In this document: positions 1-8,968 of the stretch, one piece after another
Layout: every line of letters starts with the position of its first letter
Numbering within the stretch: the stretch's first letter is position 1
Origin: an uncultured PS1 clade bacterium
GTDB taxonomy: Bacteria; Pseudomonadota; Alphaproteobacteria; RS24
Assembly: GCA_902624095.1 (NCBI GenBank)
Contig: CACNWB010000011.1
Coordinates: forward strand, 1-53,109
Length of the DNA stretch: 53,109 bases
Direction of reading: 5' to 3'
Position numbers and translations under genes: made by a program
The notes under the pieces: model-generated
What the model saw: only the letters and a program-made list of their open reading frames with translations
What the model was told of the DNA's origin: nothing
Databases searched by the model: none

Positions 1-594
1 TCCGGCTTTTAGGGTCAGAAAGGTCACGGTCTGATGCGCCGTAACGCAAACACCTGGCGCCTGCCCGCTATCGGCATCCAGTCCGGAAGCGATGTCGAGG
101 GCTACAATTATTGAAGCATATGTCTCATGAACCGCATTCAGAGCTTCTATGATTTGCGCCAATGCTCCTTCCGGCGCGCGGTTGAGGCCAATGCCCAAGA
201 GCGCGTCAACATAAATGACGGCCGGAGGCAACTGCCCGGCCCAGGGGCGTATTTCGAGGCCCAAATTTTCGCAGAAAGTGCGCGCAAGCTGTGCATCATT
301 TTGCGGCACGCCACAGGCGATTATGCTGACTTTGTATCCGGCAAGGCTCGCCAATGCCGCCAGCCCGTAGCCATCGCCGCCATTATTGCCCGGCCCCGCC
401 AGCACTACCATGCCTTCGGTAAAATCCATTTCGCGTGATTGCTCCAATTCCAATATGCGTTCAAGGCTGGCTTGGGCGGCGCGCATCATCAAAGTGAAGC
501 CAGGCGTTCCGGCTTCTATGATGGCGCGGTCGATGGCTTTTGTGCCGGTGCTGTCGTGGATGACCGGCGGAAAGGGGGCATGCAAAGCAAACAT
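1..594 (-). CDS. nnrE: NAD(P)H-hydrate epimerase, YjeF N-terminal domain (partial, 3' end outside window)
   Basis: The minus strand is open from an ATG at 594 to the window edge (198 codons, no stop). It repairs damaged NAD(P)H by epimerising the R- and S-hydrates. The YjeF_N (Rossmann-like) fold is recognisable from GPGNNGGDGYGLA near residue 68, DALLGIGLNR near 132 and DIASGLDADSG near 168, followed by TVTFLTLKAG. In many bacteria this domain is fused to an ADP/ATP-dependent NAD(P)H-hydrate dehydratase (NnrD) at the C-terminus; the missing part could hold it. The gene diverges from mmsA with about 97 bases between starts. The domain call is firm; whether the full protein is bifunctional cannot be seen. 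Confidence 0.9.
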   Translation of the reverse strand, partial: MFALHAPFPPVIHDSTGTKAIDRAIIEAGTPGFTLMMRAAQASLERILELEQSREMDFTEGMVVLAGPGNNGGDGYGLAALASLAGYKVSIIACGVPQNDAQLARTFCENLGLEIRPWAGQLPPAVIYVDALLGIGLNRAPEGALAQIIEALNAVHETYASIIVALDIASGLDADSGQAPGVCVTAHQTVTFLTLKAG

Positions 595-691
595 GTAAAC
601 ATTAGAGAGTACTGGCGCAGGCCCCGCAAGAATCATATCGCTTGGCAAAAGCGCAATTTAGGCTCTAAGTTACGGGGCTTGGGAGATTGTT

Positions 692-2188
692 ATGAGACAG
701 GTTCACCATTTTATTTCCGGCGCGCATACGGCCGGAAGCGATACGCGCACTGGCAATATTTTCGACCCTGGCACAGGGCAGGTGCAGGCGCAGGTTTGCA
801 TGGGCACGGCGGCTGACCTTGACGAAGCCGTGCAAGCGGCGTTGGCCGCCCAGCCTGAATGGGCCGCCACAAACCCGCAGCGGCGCGCGCGCGTCATGTT
901 CCGGTTCAAGGAATTGCTTGAAGCAAATATGGACGAGCTGGCGGAACTTTTGTCGTCGGAACACGGCAAAGTGATTGCAGACTCCAAGGGCGACATTCAA
1001 CGCGGTCTGGAGGTCATCGAATTTGCCTGCGGCATTCCCCATCTTTTGAAGGGCGAATATACCCAAGGTGCGGGGCCCGGCATTGATATTTATGCCATGC
1101 GCCAGCCCTTGGGCGTGGTGGCGGGCATCACGCCGTTTAATTTTCCGGCCATGATCCCGATGTGGATGTTCGGCATTGCGCTGGCCTGCGGCAATGCATT
1201 TATTTTGAAACCGTCGGAAAAAGACCCGTCCGTGCCGGTGCGTTTGGCCGGACTGATGCTTGAGGCTGGGGCACCCGAAGGCATTTTGAATGTGGTGCAG
1301 GGTGACAAAACCGTTGTTGATGCAATTTTGACACATGGCGATATTCGCGCGGTTAGCTTTGTCGGATCTTCCGACATTGCCCATTATGTTTATTCTACGG
1401 GCACGGCAAACGGTAAACGTGTTCAAGCCATGGGGGGGGCGAAGAACCACGGCATTATTCTGCCCGATGCGGATATGGATCAGGTTGTGGCCGATATTGC
1501 CGGAGCCGCCTTTGGCTCGGCCGGTGAACGCTGCATGGCACTGCCCGTGGCAGTGCCTGTGGGAACCGAAACGGCGGATATTTTTGTTGATCGCATGCGC
1601 GACGAGATCAACAAGCTGAAGATTGGGGTGGCGACAGACCCGGACGCGCATTTTGGACCGGTCGTTACGGCGGCCCATCGCGAGCGCGTCGAAAACTATA
1701 TCGAAATGGGTGTTAAGGAAGGGGCCGAGCTTGTCGTTGACGGGCGCGGGGCCAGCTTGCAGGGGCACGAAGAAGGATTTTTTATCGGACCGTCAATGTT
1801 CGACCGCGTGACACCGGACATGCAGAGCTACAAGGATGAAATATTTGGCCCAGTTTTGCAGGTTGTGCGTGCCGAGAGCCTGGAGGAAGCCGCGCGCCTG
1901 CCCAGCGAGCATCAATACGGAAATGGCGTGGCACTGTTCACCCGCAATGGTTTGGCAGCGCGTGAATTTGCTTCGAAAGTGAATGTCGGAATGGTCGGCA
2001 TTAATGTACCGATACCAGTTCCGGTGGCCTATCATACGTTTGGCGGTTGGAAACGCTCGGCCTTCGGTGATATAAATCAGCACGGTGTGGAGGGTATTCG
2101 CTTCTACACGAAAACTAAAACAGTCACCCAGCGCTGGCCTTCGGGCGATGTGCAGGATCAATCTTTTGTTATCCCAACGATGAGTTAG
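692..2188 (+). CDS. mmsA: Methylmalonate-semialdehyde dehydrogenase (CoA-acylating)
   Basis: 498-residue aldehyde dehydrogenase superfamily protein. It converts methylmalonate or malonate semialdehyde to propionyl-CoA or acetyl-CoA with CoA and NAD+, in valine, thymine and beta-alanine catabolism. The MmsA subgroup is shown by FNFPAMIPMWMFGIALACGN (near 150-169), the KPSEKDPS loop and the catalytic cysteine Cys281 in SAGERCMALP. Unlike ordinary ALDHs it has the GERCMA context typical of CoA-acylating enzymes. A GGGAG Shine-Dalgarno sits just upstream of the ATG. The downstream flavin monooxygenase follows after 49 bases on the same strand and a convergent omega-aminotransferase lies beyond it, which could supply malonate semialdehyde. 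Full length for the family. Confidence 0.95.
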   Translation: MRQVHHFISGAHTAGSDTRTGNIFDPGTGQVQAQVCMGTAADLDEAVQAALAAQPEWAATNPQRRARVMFRFKELLEANMDELAELLSSEHGKVIADSKGDIQRGLEVIEFACGIPHLLKGEYTQGAGPGIDIYAMRQPLGVVAGITPFNFPAMIPMWMFGIALACGNAFILKPSEKDPSVPVRLAGLMLEAGAPEGILNVVQGDKTVVDAILTHGDIRAVSFVGSSDIAHYVYSTGTANGKRVQAMGGAKNHGIILPDADMDQVVADIAGAAFGSAGERCMALPVAVPVGTETADIFVDRMRDEINKLKIGVATDPDAHFGPVVTAAHRERVENYIEMGVKEGAELVVDGRGASLQGHEEGFFIGPSMFDRVTPDMQSYKDEIFGPVLQVVRAESLEEAARLPSEHQYGNGVALFTRNGLAAREFASKVNVGMVGINVPIPVPVAYHTFGGWKRSAFGDINQHGVEGIRFYTKTKTVTQRWPSGDVQDQSFVIPTMS

Positions 2189-2237
2189 GTCGCATTGGCG
2201 AAATTTTTTCACCTCTTTTTAGGGGTAAGGATTTAAT

Positions 2238-3704
2238 ATGAGCAGTGAACATGTTGATGTTCTGGTGGTCGGTGCGGGAATTTCCGGCATCAGTGCCGCC
2301 CATCATCTGCAGACGCAATGCCCGAAGAAATCTTTTCTGATATTAGAAGGCCGCGATTCGATCGGCGGTACCTGGGATTTGTTCAAATATCCGGGTATTC
2401 GGTCCGACAGCGACATGTACACTCTGGGCTTTTCATTCCGGCCCTGGCGAGATCCGAAAGCCATTGCCGACGGGCCGTCCATCATGTCATATCTACACGG
2501 CGCGGTTGAAGATGACGGGCTGCATGACAAAATCCGTTTCGGCCGAAAAGTCGTCAAGGCGCGGTGGTCGTCACAAGAGGCACACTGGGAGTTAACCGTT
2601 CTGAACAGGCAGAGTCAGCAGAAAGAAATGCTCACCTGTGGCTTCGTGCATATGTGCACGGGCTATTACAATTACGACCAAGGCCATCGACCGACATTTC
2701 CGGGCGAGAAAAACTTCAAAGGCCCCGTCATCCATCCGCAATTTTGGCCCGAAGACCTTGATTATGAGAACAAAAAAATCGTAGTCATCGGTTCGGGAGC
2801 AACAGCCGTCACGCTGGTACCGGCTATGGCTGAAAAAGCCGCTAAAGTCACCATGTTGCAGCGCTCGCCAACCTATATTGTCTCCATGCCCGCGGAAAAT
2901 GCCCTGGCAAACTGGGCGCGCCGCAATTTGCCTGCAAAGCTCGCTTACGGGCTGACGCGTTGGCGCAATGTATTGGTGAACCGCCTTATGTTCTGGTATT
3001 GCCGCCGCTTTCCTGAACAGGCCAAAAAACTGCTGCTCAAGGGCGTGCGCGCCCAACTGCCGTCCGGTTTCGATATCGAAAAGCACCTGACTCCGCACTA
3101 CAATGTGTGGGATCAGCGCGTGTGTCTCGCGCCCGACGGTGATTTTTTCACGGCCTTGCGTGCGGGCAAAGCCGATATTGTGACCGACCATATTGAAAGT
3201 TTCACCAAATGCGGCGTGAAATTGGCTTCTGGTGACGAGATAGAGGCTGATATCATTGTCAGTGCAACAGGACTGGACCTTCAATTTTTCGGCGGTGTAG
3301 ATATTCAGGTCGACAATAAGGCGGTGCTTGCAAAAGACACCATGACCTATAAAGGCATGATGTTTTCAGATGTGCCAAATTTTGCGCTGTCGAGCGGCTA
3401 TACCAATGCGTCATGGACGCTGAAATGCGATCTGACCTCAGCTTATGTCTGCCGACTATTGAACCATATGGATAAAAAAGGTTACACGCAGGCGCGGCCT
3501 GAACTTGATTGGGCGGATATGGAAATTGCGCCGCTACTTGATTTCACCTCCGGCTATGTGGTGCGCAAACTCGATGAACTGCCAAAGCAGGGCACCGTCA
3601 CCCCGTGGCGGCTGCATCAGAATTATCTGCTGGATATAATGATGCTGCGCATGGGGCGCGTGACCGACGGCATAGCATTTTCGGGCACTCAAAAATCCCC
3701 ATAA
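2238..3704 (+). CDS. Flavin-containing monooxygenase, Baeyer-Villiger type
   Basis: 488-residue FAD/NADPH monooxygenase. The first Rossmann motif is GAGISG (near residue 12), followed by the GTWDLFKYPGIRSDSDMYT segment characteristic of BVMO/EtaA-like enzymes. The BVMO fingerprint FKGPVIHPQFWP (FxGxxxHxxxW) lies near 160, and the NADPH-binding GSGATA motif near 182. The late ATG motif (SATGLDLQFFGG) is also present. Such enzymes insert oxygen into ketones or oxidise heteroatoms; the substrate cannot be read from sequence. An AAGGAT Shine-Dalgarno precedes the ATG. It probably shares a transcript with mmsA. A second paralogous enzyme lies at 12666-14138. Confidence 0.9.
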   Translation: MSSEHVDVLVVGAGISGISAAHHLQTQCPKKSFLILEGRDSIGGTWDLFKYPGIRSDSDMYTLGFSFRPWRDPKAIADGPSIMSYLHGAVEDDGLHDKIRFGRKVVKARWSSQEAHWELTVLNRQSQQKEMLTCGFVHMCTGYYNYDQGHRPTFPGEKNFKGPVIHPQFWPEDLDYENKKIVVIGSGATAVTLVPAMAEKAAKVTMLQRSPTYIVSMPAENALANWARRNLPAKLAYGLTRWRNVLVNRLMFWYCRRFPEQAKKLLLKGVRAQLPSGFDIEKHLTPHYNVWDQRVCLAPDGDFFTALRAGKADIVTDHIESFTKCGVKLASGDEIEADIIVSATGLDLQFFGGVDIQVDNKAVLAKDTMTYKGMMFSDVPNFALSSGYTNASWTLKCDLTSAYVCRLLNHMDKKGYTQARPELDWADMEIAPLLDFTSGYVVRKLDELPKQGTVTPWRLHQNYLLDIMMLRMGRVTDGIAFSGTQKSP

Positions 3705-3723
3705 ATCGGTTTCGATATTCTTT

Positions 3724-5034
3724 TTAAATTTCATGCAAAACGGCACGCAGAGTTGAAAACAGCTTGTCTATTTCATCGCGCCTGATAATCAGCGGCGGCG
3801 ATAAGGCAATTGTGTCACCGGTGGTGCGGATCAAAACACCCTTGTCGAAGGCGGCGCGGAACGCGTTAAAAGCGCGTTTGACCGGCGCGCCGTCAATCGA
3901 TGCAAGCTCCACCGCCCCCATCAGGCCGATATTGCGAATATCGATGACATGCGGGCAATCGGCCAATGCGTGCAGGCCGTCTTCCCATTGCTGACCAAGC
4001 TTGGTGGCGCGCGTCAGCAGGCCGTCGCGCTCATAAATATCAATGGTCGCATGCGCGGCGGCACATGCCGCCGGATGGCCCGAATAAGTATAGCCGTGAA
4101 AAAACTCGATCAGGTGTTCTGGGCCCTGCATGAAGGCATCTTGAATTTCCTGCGTCACCATGACGGCGCCCATTGGAATGGTGGCGCTGGTCAGGCCTTT
4201 GGCAAGCGCCATAATGTCGGGCGTCACACCGAAATAATCACTTCCAAAGGGCGTGCCGAGACGCCCGAAACCGGTGATGACCTCGTCGAAAATAAGCAAA
4301 ATGCCGTTCTGCGTACACAGCTCGCGCAGGCGTTCCAGATATCCCACGGGTGGCACCAGCACGCCGGTTGACCCGGCTACAGGCTCGACCATCACGGCGG
4401 CGATGCGGTCGGCACCATATTTCTCGATCAGAACTTCGAGATGGTCGGCAAAATCAATCCCGTGTTCGGGTTGCCCGCGCGAAAACGAATTGCGGGTCAG
4501 ATCGTGCGTGTCGGGTAGGTGGTCGGTATCGGGTAGAAGCGGCCCGAAAGCCTCCTTATTATTAGGAATGCCACCGGCGGAAATGCCACCATAATTCACC
4601 CCGTGATAGCCGCGCGCACGCCCAATGAGGATTGTGCGTTCGGTTTCACCGCGCGCGTGAAAATAGGCGCGCGCGATTTTCATGGCAGTGTCGGCGCTTT
4701 CGGAGCCGGAATTTGTGAAAAAGGCTTGCGTCAAATTAGGCGGCGTCATTGCGCGCAGTCGATTGGCGAGGTCAAAAGCCAGCGGGTGCGCGACCTGTAG
4801 ATTGGGAGCATAGTCGAGCACGCCGAGCTGGTCGGCAATCGCGGCGGTGATTTCGGGCCTGCAATGGCCGGCATTGACACACCAGAGGCCCGCCGTGCCG
4901 TCCAGAATGCTGCGTCCGTCGACGGTTTTGTAATACATGCCTTCGGCGCTAGCCAGTAAGCGCGGGGTCTTTCGAAACTGGCGACTGGCCGAAAACGGCA
5001 TGAAAAAAGCGTCAAGATCGTTAGGTGGTGGCAT
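3724..5034 (-). CDS. Class III omega-aminotransferase (omega-amino acid--pyruvate type)
   Basis: 436-residue PLP-dependent aminotransferase when started at the ATG at 5034 (PPPNDLDAFFMPF is the usual family N-terminus); an upstream TTG at 5103 would add 23 unlikely residues. Key motifs are FFTNSGSESADTAMKIARAY (PLP phosphate cup), FDEVITGFGRLG with the cofactor-contacting Asp near 250, and the Schiff-base Lys279 in LAKGLTSATIP. The family transfers amino groups from beta-alanine and other omega-amino acids to pyruvate, giving malonate semialdehyde, a substrate for MmsA-type enzymes encoded nearby. It converges on the monooxygenase gene with 19 bases between stops. Substrate preference is inferred from family and context. 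Confidence 0.88.
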   Translation of the reverse strand: MPPPNDLDAFFMPFSASRQFRKTPRLLASAEGMYYKTVDGRSILDGTAGLWCVNAGHCRPEITAAIADQLGVLDYAPNLQVAHPLAFDLANRLRAMTPPNLTQAFFTNSGSESADTAMKIARAYFHARGETERTILIGRARGYHGVNYGGISAGGIPNNKEAFGPLLPDTDHLPDTHDLTRNSFSRGQPEHGIDFADHLEVLIEKYGADRIAAVMVEPVAGSTGVLVPPVGYLERLRELCTQNGILLIFDEVITGFGRLGTPFGSDYFGVTPDIMALAKGLTSATIPMGAVMVTQEIQDAFMQGPEHLIEFFHGYTYSGHPAACAAAHATIDIYERDGLLTRATKLGQQWEDGLHALADCPHVIDIRNIGLMGAVELASIDGAPVKRAFNAFRAAFDKGVLIRTTGDTIALSPPLIIRRDEIDKLFSTLRAVLHEI

Positions 5035-5158
5035 TTTGTCTGGTCGGGTAATTGGTTTAGGGGTTGGGCAAAACTCAAGTGTCCAAAGTGAAATCTTCGT
5101 CAATCTTGCCCCAATGCTCAGTTTGAGGCAAACTCCTCGGTCAATTAAGGGAATTTTT

Positions 5159-7081
5159 ATGGCAAAAAGAAAATTACACGCCTATGTGCTTTCGCTGGTG
5201 TTTCTATCGTTTTTGGCTCTACTGCCAACCACGATTCCGACTATGGCGGACCCCGCCGAAAGACAAGCCTATTACGGCGAAACTCACGTTCACACCAAAC
5301 TGTCTTTTGACGCTTTCATTTTCGGAAATCGCAATGGGCCCGACGAAGCCTATCGTTTTGCTAAGGGCGAGAAAATATTCCACCCTGCCGGATTTGAAAT
5401 GAAGTTGCGCGTACCTCTCGATTTTCAGGCCGTTACCGACCACGCCATGTATCTCGGTATGGTGCCGGCCATGTTTGACACCACAACTGCTGTGTCCAAG
5501 CACCCGGTTGCCACCGGCTTGCGTGAGGCGGAAACACCTTCAGCGCGGCGTCTGGCGTTTGCATCGATGATGCCTTATCTCGGCCAAATTGTAGAAGATG
5601 ACTTGCTGGATATGGATATTGTTCGTTCGGCTTGGCAGGAAATTATCGCCGCCGCCGATCGTCATAATGACCCTGGACAATTCACCGCTTTTACGGGCTA
5701 TGAATACACATCATCGCAAAATAATTTCGAAAACCTTCACCGCAATGTTGTATTTGCCGATGGTGCGCCCGACGAACCGTTTTCGCGTCTGATTTCAATG
5801 AACCCAGAAAATCTGTGGCGTTGGATGGATAGTTTGCGCGAGCAGGGCATGGACAGCATTTCCATCCCCCATAATTCTAACGGGTCAGATGGTTTCATGT
5901 TCAGCAACCAAACCTATGATGGGCAGCCGATCACGCAAAGCTATACTGATCTGCGGATGCGCAATGAACCGATTGTCGAGGTGACGCAAGTAAAAGGCAC
6001 CTCCGAAACACATCCGCTTTTGTCGCCGCGTGATGAATTTGCGGCGTTTGAGATCATGCCCTATCAAATCGCCACTTGGAATGCGAGTTCCCTGAACGGG
6101 TCATATGTGCGCGAAGCCTATTTACGTGGCCTTGCCCTGCAAAGGGCGGGTGCCGGCAATCCTTATAAATTTGGGCTGATTGGCGCTTCCGACACGCATG
6201 TGGGCGCAGGCGCTTTTGACGAAAATAATTACTGGTCGAAAATTGGTATCGTTGATGCCTCAGGCAAGCTAAGAGGTTCTGTTGCACTAACGTGGGTCGA
6301 ACGACTTAGGAATCAGATAAGCCGCCTTGTATCCAATTACTATGTAAGCGGCATGCCTACGGTCGCGAATACCGGATTACCGCCGGCAAACCCAGCCCCA
6401 CGCTACAATCATCAGCAATGGTCGACCTGGGGAGCATCAGGTCTTGCTGGTGTCTGGGCAGAAGAAAATACGCGTACTTCCATCTTTGCGGCTCTTCGGC
6501 GGAAGGAAACCTTTGCTACTAGTGGCCCGCGCATGCGGGTGCGGTTTTTTGGCGGCTACGGCTTTGGCGATGATATTTTTTCACAAGCCGATATGGTCAC
6601 CAAGGCTTACGCCCGCGGTGTGCCAATGGGCGGCGATCTGGCATCGAGGGGCGCGCAATCGCCGGAGTTTCTGGTTTGGGTGACGCGCGATCCAGCGAGC
6701 AATGCGCTACAGCGTGCGCAAATTGTCAAAGGCTGGATAGACGCCGATGGCAATACCCAAGAAGCTGTGTTTGATGTGGCGTGCGCAGGCGGCGCGGCTG
6801 TGAACGCTGAAACACAACGCTGCCCTGAAAATAACGCTGCGGTGGACGTTGCCACCTGCGCCACGCAGGCCGATACCGGTGCCGATGAATTGCGCGCAGT
6901 ATGGCGCGACCCGACTTACGTTGCTGGTGAAAGTGCGGCCTATTATGCGCGCGCGCTGGAAAATCCCACCTGCCGTTGGTCAAGCTGGGACGCACTGCGG
7001 GCGGGATCAAGCCCCAATCCGACGCTGCCAGCAACTATACAAGAACGCGTGTGGTCTTCTCCAATCTGGCTTGAGAACTAA
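5159..7081 (+). CDS. Secreted DUF3604 family protein, PHP-like metal-dependent fold
   Basis: 640 residues from the ATG at 5159, chosen because a TAAGGGA Shine-Dalgarno precedes it and the N-terminus is then a signal peptide (basic MAKRK, hydrophobic 9-28, cleavage near Ala30). The longer open frame from 4937 overlaps the aminotransferase gene and is discounted. Putative metal ligands lie in GETHVHTKLSFDA (His43, His45), TDHAMYLG, IPHNSNGSDG and GASDTHVGAG, the spaced His/Asp pattern of PHP-type phosphoesterase folds. DUF3604 has no established reaction known to me. It is first in an operon with the PPIase (3-base gap) and the HupE-like gene (4-base overlap). A periplasmic hydrolase is a reasonable inference only. 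Confidence 0.88.
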   Translation: MAKRKLHAYVLSLVFLSFLALLPTTIPTMADPAERQAYYGETHVHTKLSFDAFIFGNRNGPDEAYRFAKGEKIFHPAGFEMKLRVPLDFQAVTDHAMYLGMVPAMFDTTTAVSKHPVATGLREAETPSARRLAFASMMPYLGQIVEDDLLDMDIVRSAWQEIIAAADRHNDPGQFTAFTGYEYTSSQNNFENLHRNVVFADGAPDEPFSRLISMNPENLWRWMDSLREQGMDSISIPHNSNGSDGFMFSNQTYDGQPITQSYTDLRMRNEPIVEVTQVKGTSETHPLLSPRDEFAAFEIMPYQIATWNASSLNGSYVREAYLRGLALQRAGAGNPYKFGLIGASDTHVGAGAFDENNYWSKIGIVDASGKLRGSVALTWVERLRNQISRLVSNYYVSGMPTVANTGLPPANPAPRYNHQQWSTWGASGLAGVWAEENTRTSIFAALRRKETFATSGPRMRVRFFGGYGFGDDIFSQADMVTKAYARGVPMGGDLASRGAQSPEFLVWVTRDPASNALQRAQIVKGWIDADGNTQEAVFDVACAGGAAVNAETQRCPENNAAVDVATCATQADTGADELRAVWRDPTYVAGESAAYYARALENPTCRWSSWDALRAGSSPNPTLPATIQERVWSSPIWLEN

Positions 7082-7084
7082 CTG

Positions 7085-7921
7085 ATGAATCAAGCTCCTT
7101 TTTGGCGGCTTCTTCATGCGCTGGTTACAGACCGATTTGTCTGGTTTCTGGCGGTCGGGCTTTTATTGTTCGGCCTCGACCACTGGCGTCAGGATAGGGA
7201 TGACTATCACATCCTGGTCGACTTGCCATTGCTAGAAAAACTGGCAGCACAATGGCAGGGACAAACTCAGCGGCTGCCCGATGCGAATGAGCTAGACGCG
7301 TTAGTCGAAGGACATGTGCGTGAAGAAATACTGGTGCGTGAGGCACGTCGTCTGAGCCTTCATAAGGACGATGTGATCATTCGTCGACGCCTTGCCCAAA
7401 AATATGAATTTTTGCTGGCTGACGCTGATGTGCCAACCGAGCCTGATGCCGATGCGCTAGGCGCATTTTTTGAAGCCAATCGCGCGCGCTATCGCCTGCC
7501 CGAAACCTTCAGTTTCAATCATGTTTTTTTCGACAATGAAAACGAGGCAGGTGCTGCCGTCACACAATTGAATGGCGACGAAACCGACTGGCAGTCGCTT
7601 GGACTTCCGTTCATGCTCAATCGGACCTATCGCAAGGTGACTGGTGAAAGACTGGCGGCCGAAATGGGCGATGCGTTTGTGGTCGCTTTGCGGGGGGTGC
7701 CAGAAGCGCGCTGGTCAGGGCCGGTGCTTTCGGTGTTTGGCGCGCACGCGGTTAAATTGGAGGAGCATAATGCTGGTGGCGATGTTGCGCTTGACGATGT
7801 TGCCCCGCGCGTGGTTCGCGATTGGCAAATGTACCAGCAGACGGCGGCGCGCGACAAGGGGATGAATGAATTACGGGCTAAATACAAGGTTGAGCTCGCG
7901 CCGATCGACAAGTTGCCATGA
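7085..7921 (+). CDS. Membrane-anchored parvulin-type peptidylprolyl isomerase
   Basis: 278 residues. One hydrophobic segment near 19-35 (FVWFLAVGLLLFGLDHW) anchors the protein. The segment to about 115 resembles the SurA/PpiD-like chaperone arm, with EGHVREEILVREARRL. The C-terminal part (about 128-230) looks like a rotamase domain, opening with RYRLPETFSFNHVFF in place of the usual His-rich parvulin start. Such proteins fold or insert exported proteins in the periplasm. Here it sits between a secreted DUF3604 protein and a polytopic HupE-like protein, so it may be a dedicated foldase for one of them. The start is three bases after the DUF3604 stop and the stop overlaps the next ATG (ATGA), indicating translational coupling. 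Confidence 0.82.
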   Translation: MNQAPFWRLLHALVTDRFVWFLAVGLLLFGLDHWRQDRDDYHILVDLPLLEKLAAQWQGQTQRLPDANELDALVEGHVREEILVREARRLSLHKDDVIIRRRLAQKYEFLLADADVPTEPDADALGAFFEANRARYRLPETFSFNHVFFDNENEAGAAVTQLNGDETDWQSLGLPFMLNRTYRKVTGERLAAEMGDAFVVALRGVPEARWSGPVLSVFGAHAVKLEEHNAGGDVALDDVAPRVVRDWQMYQQTAARDKGMNELRAKYKVELAPIDKLP

Positions 7922-8949
7922 AAATTTCCAGGCCCTTTTTGGCGGAGTTCGCCCTAATCGTTATTGCCCTGTTCGTTTTCACATTTGCTGGCCTGTCACC
8001 AAGTTCGGCACATGAGGTGCGTCCGGGGTTTTTAAAAATTGACGAAATTTCTCCCGGAACTTATGCAGTAAGCTGGAAACAGCCAGTGCGCAGCGGTGCG
8101 CAAAATATTGCCGGTCTGGGCTTGCGTCCCGTGTTTCCCGCTTCCTGCGAAAGGAGCACGGACAGCAAAATGCGCCTTCTGCCTGGCGTGCTTATTGAAA
8201 CTTTCACCTTGATTTGTGCTGGAGGTTTGCGCGGGCAGGCGATCGGTATTGAGGGTTTGCAGAAAACCATAACGGATGTTTTCGTGCAGTTGCAAGAAGC
8301 AGACGATAATCTTTTGCATATACGGATGACGCCCGAACAGCCTCTGCAGATATTTACGGGCGGCGTCGGTCTCTTCAACTATTTGTTGTTGGGGATTGAA
8401 CATCTTGTGTTTGGCTATGACCACATTTTATTTATCATCGGCCTAGTGATGCTGGTGTCGGGATTAGGGCGTCTTGTCTTGGTCATAACCGGATTTACGC
8501 TTGCCCATTCGGTAACGTTGGGCCTGTCGGTTCTCGATGTCATTTACCTGCCCGCCGCGCCAGTGGAAGCGGTCATCGCATTGTCTATTGTTTTTGTCGC
8601 TACCGAATTGCTGCGACCGGAGGAAAGCCGCGCGCGGCTCACACAGCGACACCCGCAAATTATTGCACTAGCTTTCGGATTGCTGCACGGCTTCGGCTTT
8701 GCCGGCGTGCTGTCGGATATCGGCCTGCCGCGTGAGACCGGATTCTTCGCGCTTGCCCTGTTCAATATCGGCCTTGAGATCGGGCAGCTCTGCGTAGTCG
8801 GCTTGTGCTTGGGCATTTCATTTGTGGCCCGCCAGACTTCCATAGCGCCGCTTTACAGCGCGCGCGCCCAGGTCGGAATTGTCATCGCAATGGGAGGTCT
8901 TGCGAGCTATTGGTTGGTCGCCCGCACCGCGCAAATTATTGATTTTTGA
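7918..8949 (+). CDS. HupE/UreJ family membrane protein
   Basis: 343 residues. An N-terminal hydrophobic stretch (9-26) is followed by an extracytoplasmic domain (about 30-145) and then several membrane segments to the C-terminus. The HupE/UreJ_2 signature is IEHLVFGYDHILFIIGL near 160-176, with charged residues Glu161, His162, Asp168 and His169 inside the membrane region; a further GLLHGFGFAG motif is near 256. Family members are discussed as nickel or cobalt permeases, but many occur away from hydrogenase or urease genes, as here. The start overlaps the PPIase stop by four bases. A metal-transport role linked to a metal-dependent DUF3604 partner is possible but unproven. Confidence 0.82.
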   Translation: MKISRPFLAEFALIVIALFVFTFAGLSPSSAHEVRPGFLKIDEISPGTYAVSWKQPVRSGAQNIAGLGLRPVFPASCERSTDSKMRLLPGVLIETFTLICAGGLRGQAIGIEGLQKTITDVFVQLQEADDNLLHIRMTPEQPLQIFTGGVGLFNYLLLGIEHLVFGYDHILFIIGLVMLVSGLGRLVLVITGFTLAHSVTLGLSVLDVIYLPAAPVEAVIALSIVFVATELLRPEESRARLTQRHPQIIALAFGLLHGFGFAGVLSDIGLPRETGFFALALFNIGLEIGQLCVVGLCLGISFVARQTSIAPLYSARAQVGIVIAMGGLASYWLVARTAQIIDF

Positions 8950-8968
8950 CTTAGTGGCAGGTGCCTAA

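Noticed and set aside
127-816. Several plus-strand open frames overlapping the first genes
   Set aside because: They lie antisense to nnrE or run into mmsA out of frame; the minus-strand nnrE frame carries clear family motifs.
4937-5158. Upstream extension of the DUF3604 frame
   Set aside because: It overlaps the aminotransferase gene and would hide the signal peptide; the ATG at 5159 has a good Shine-Dalgarno.
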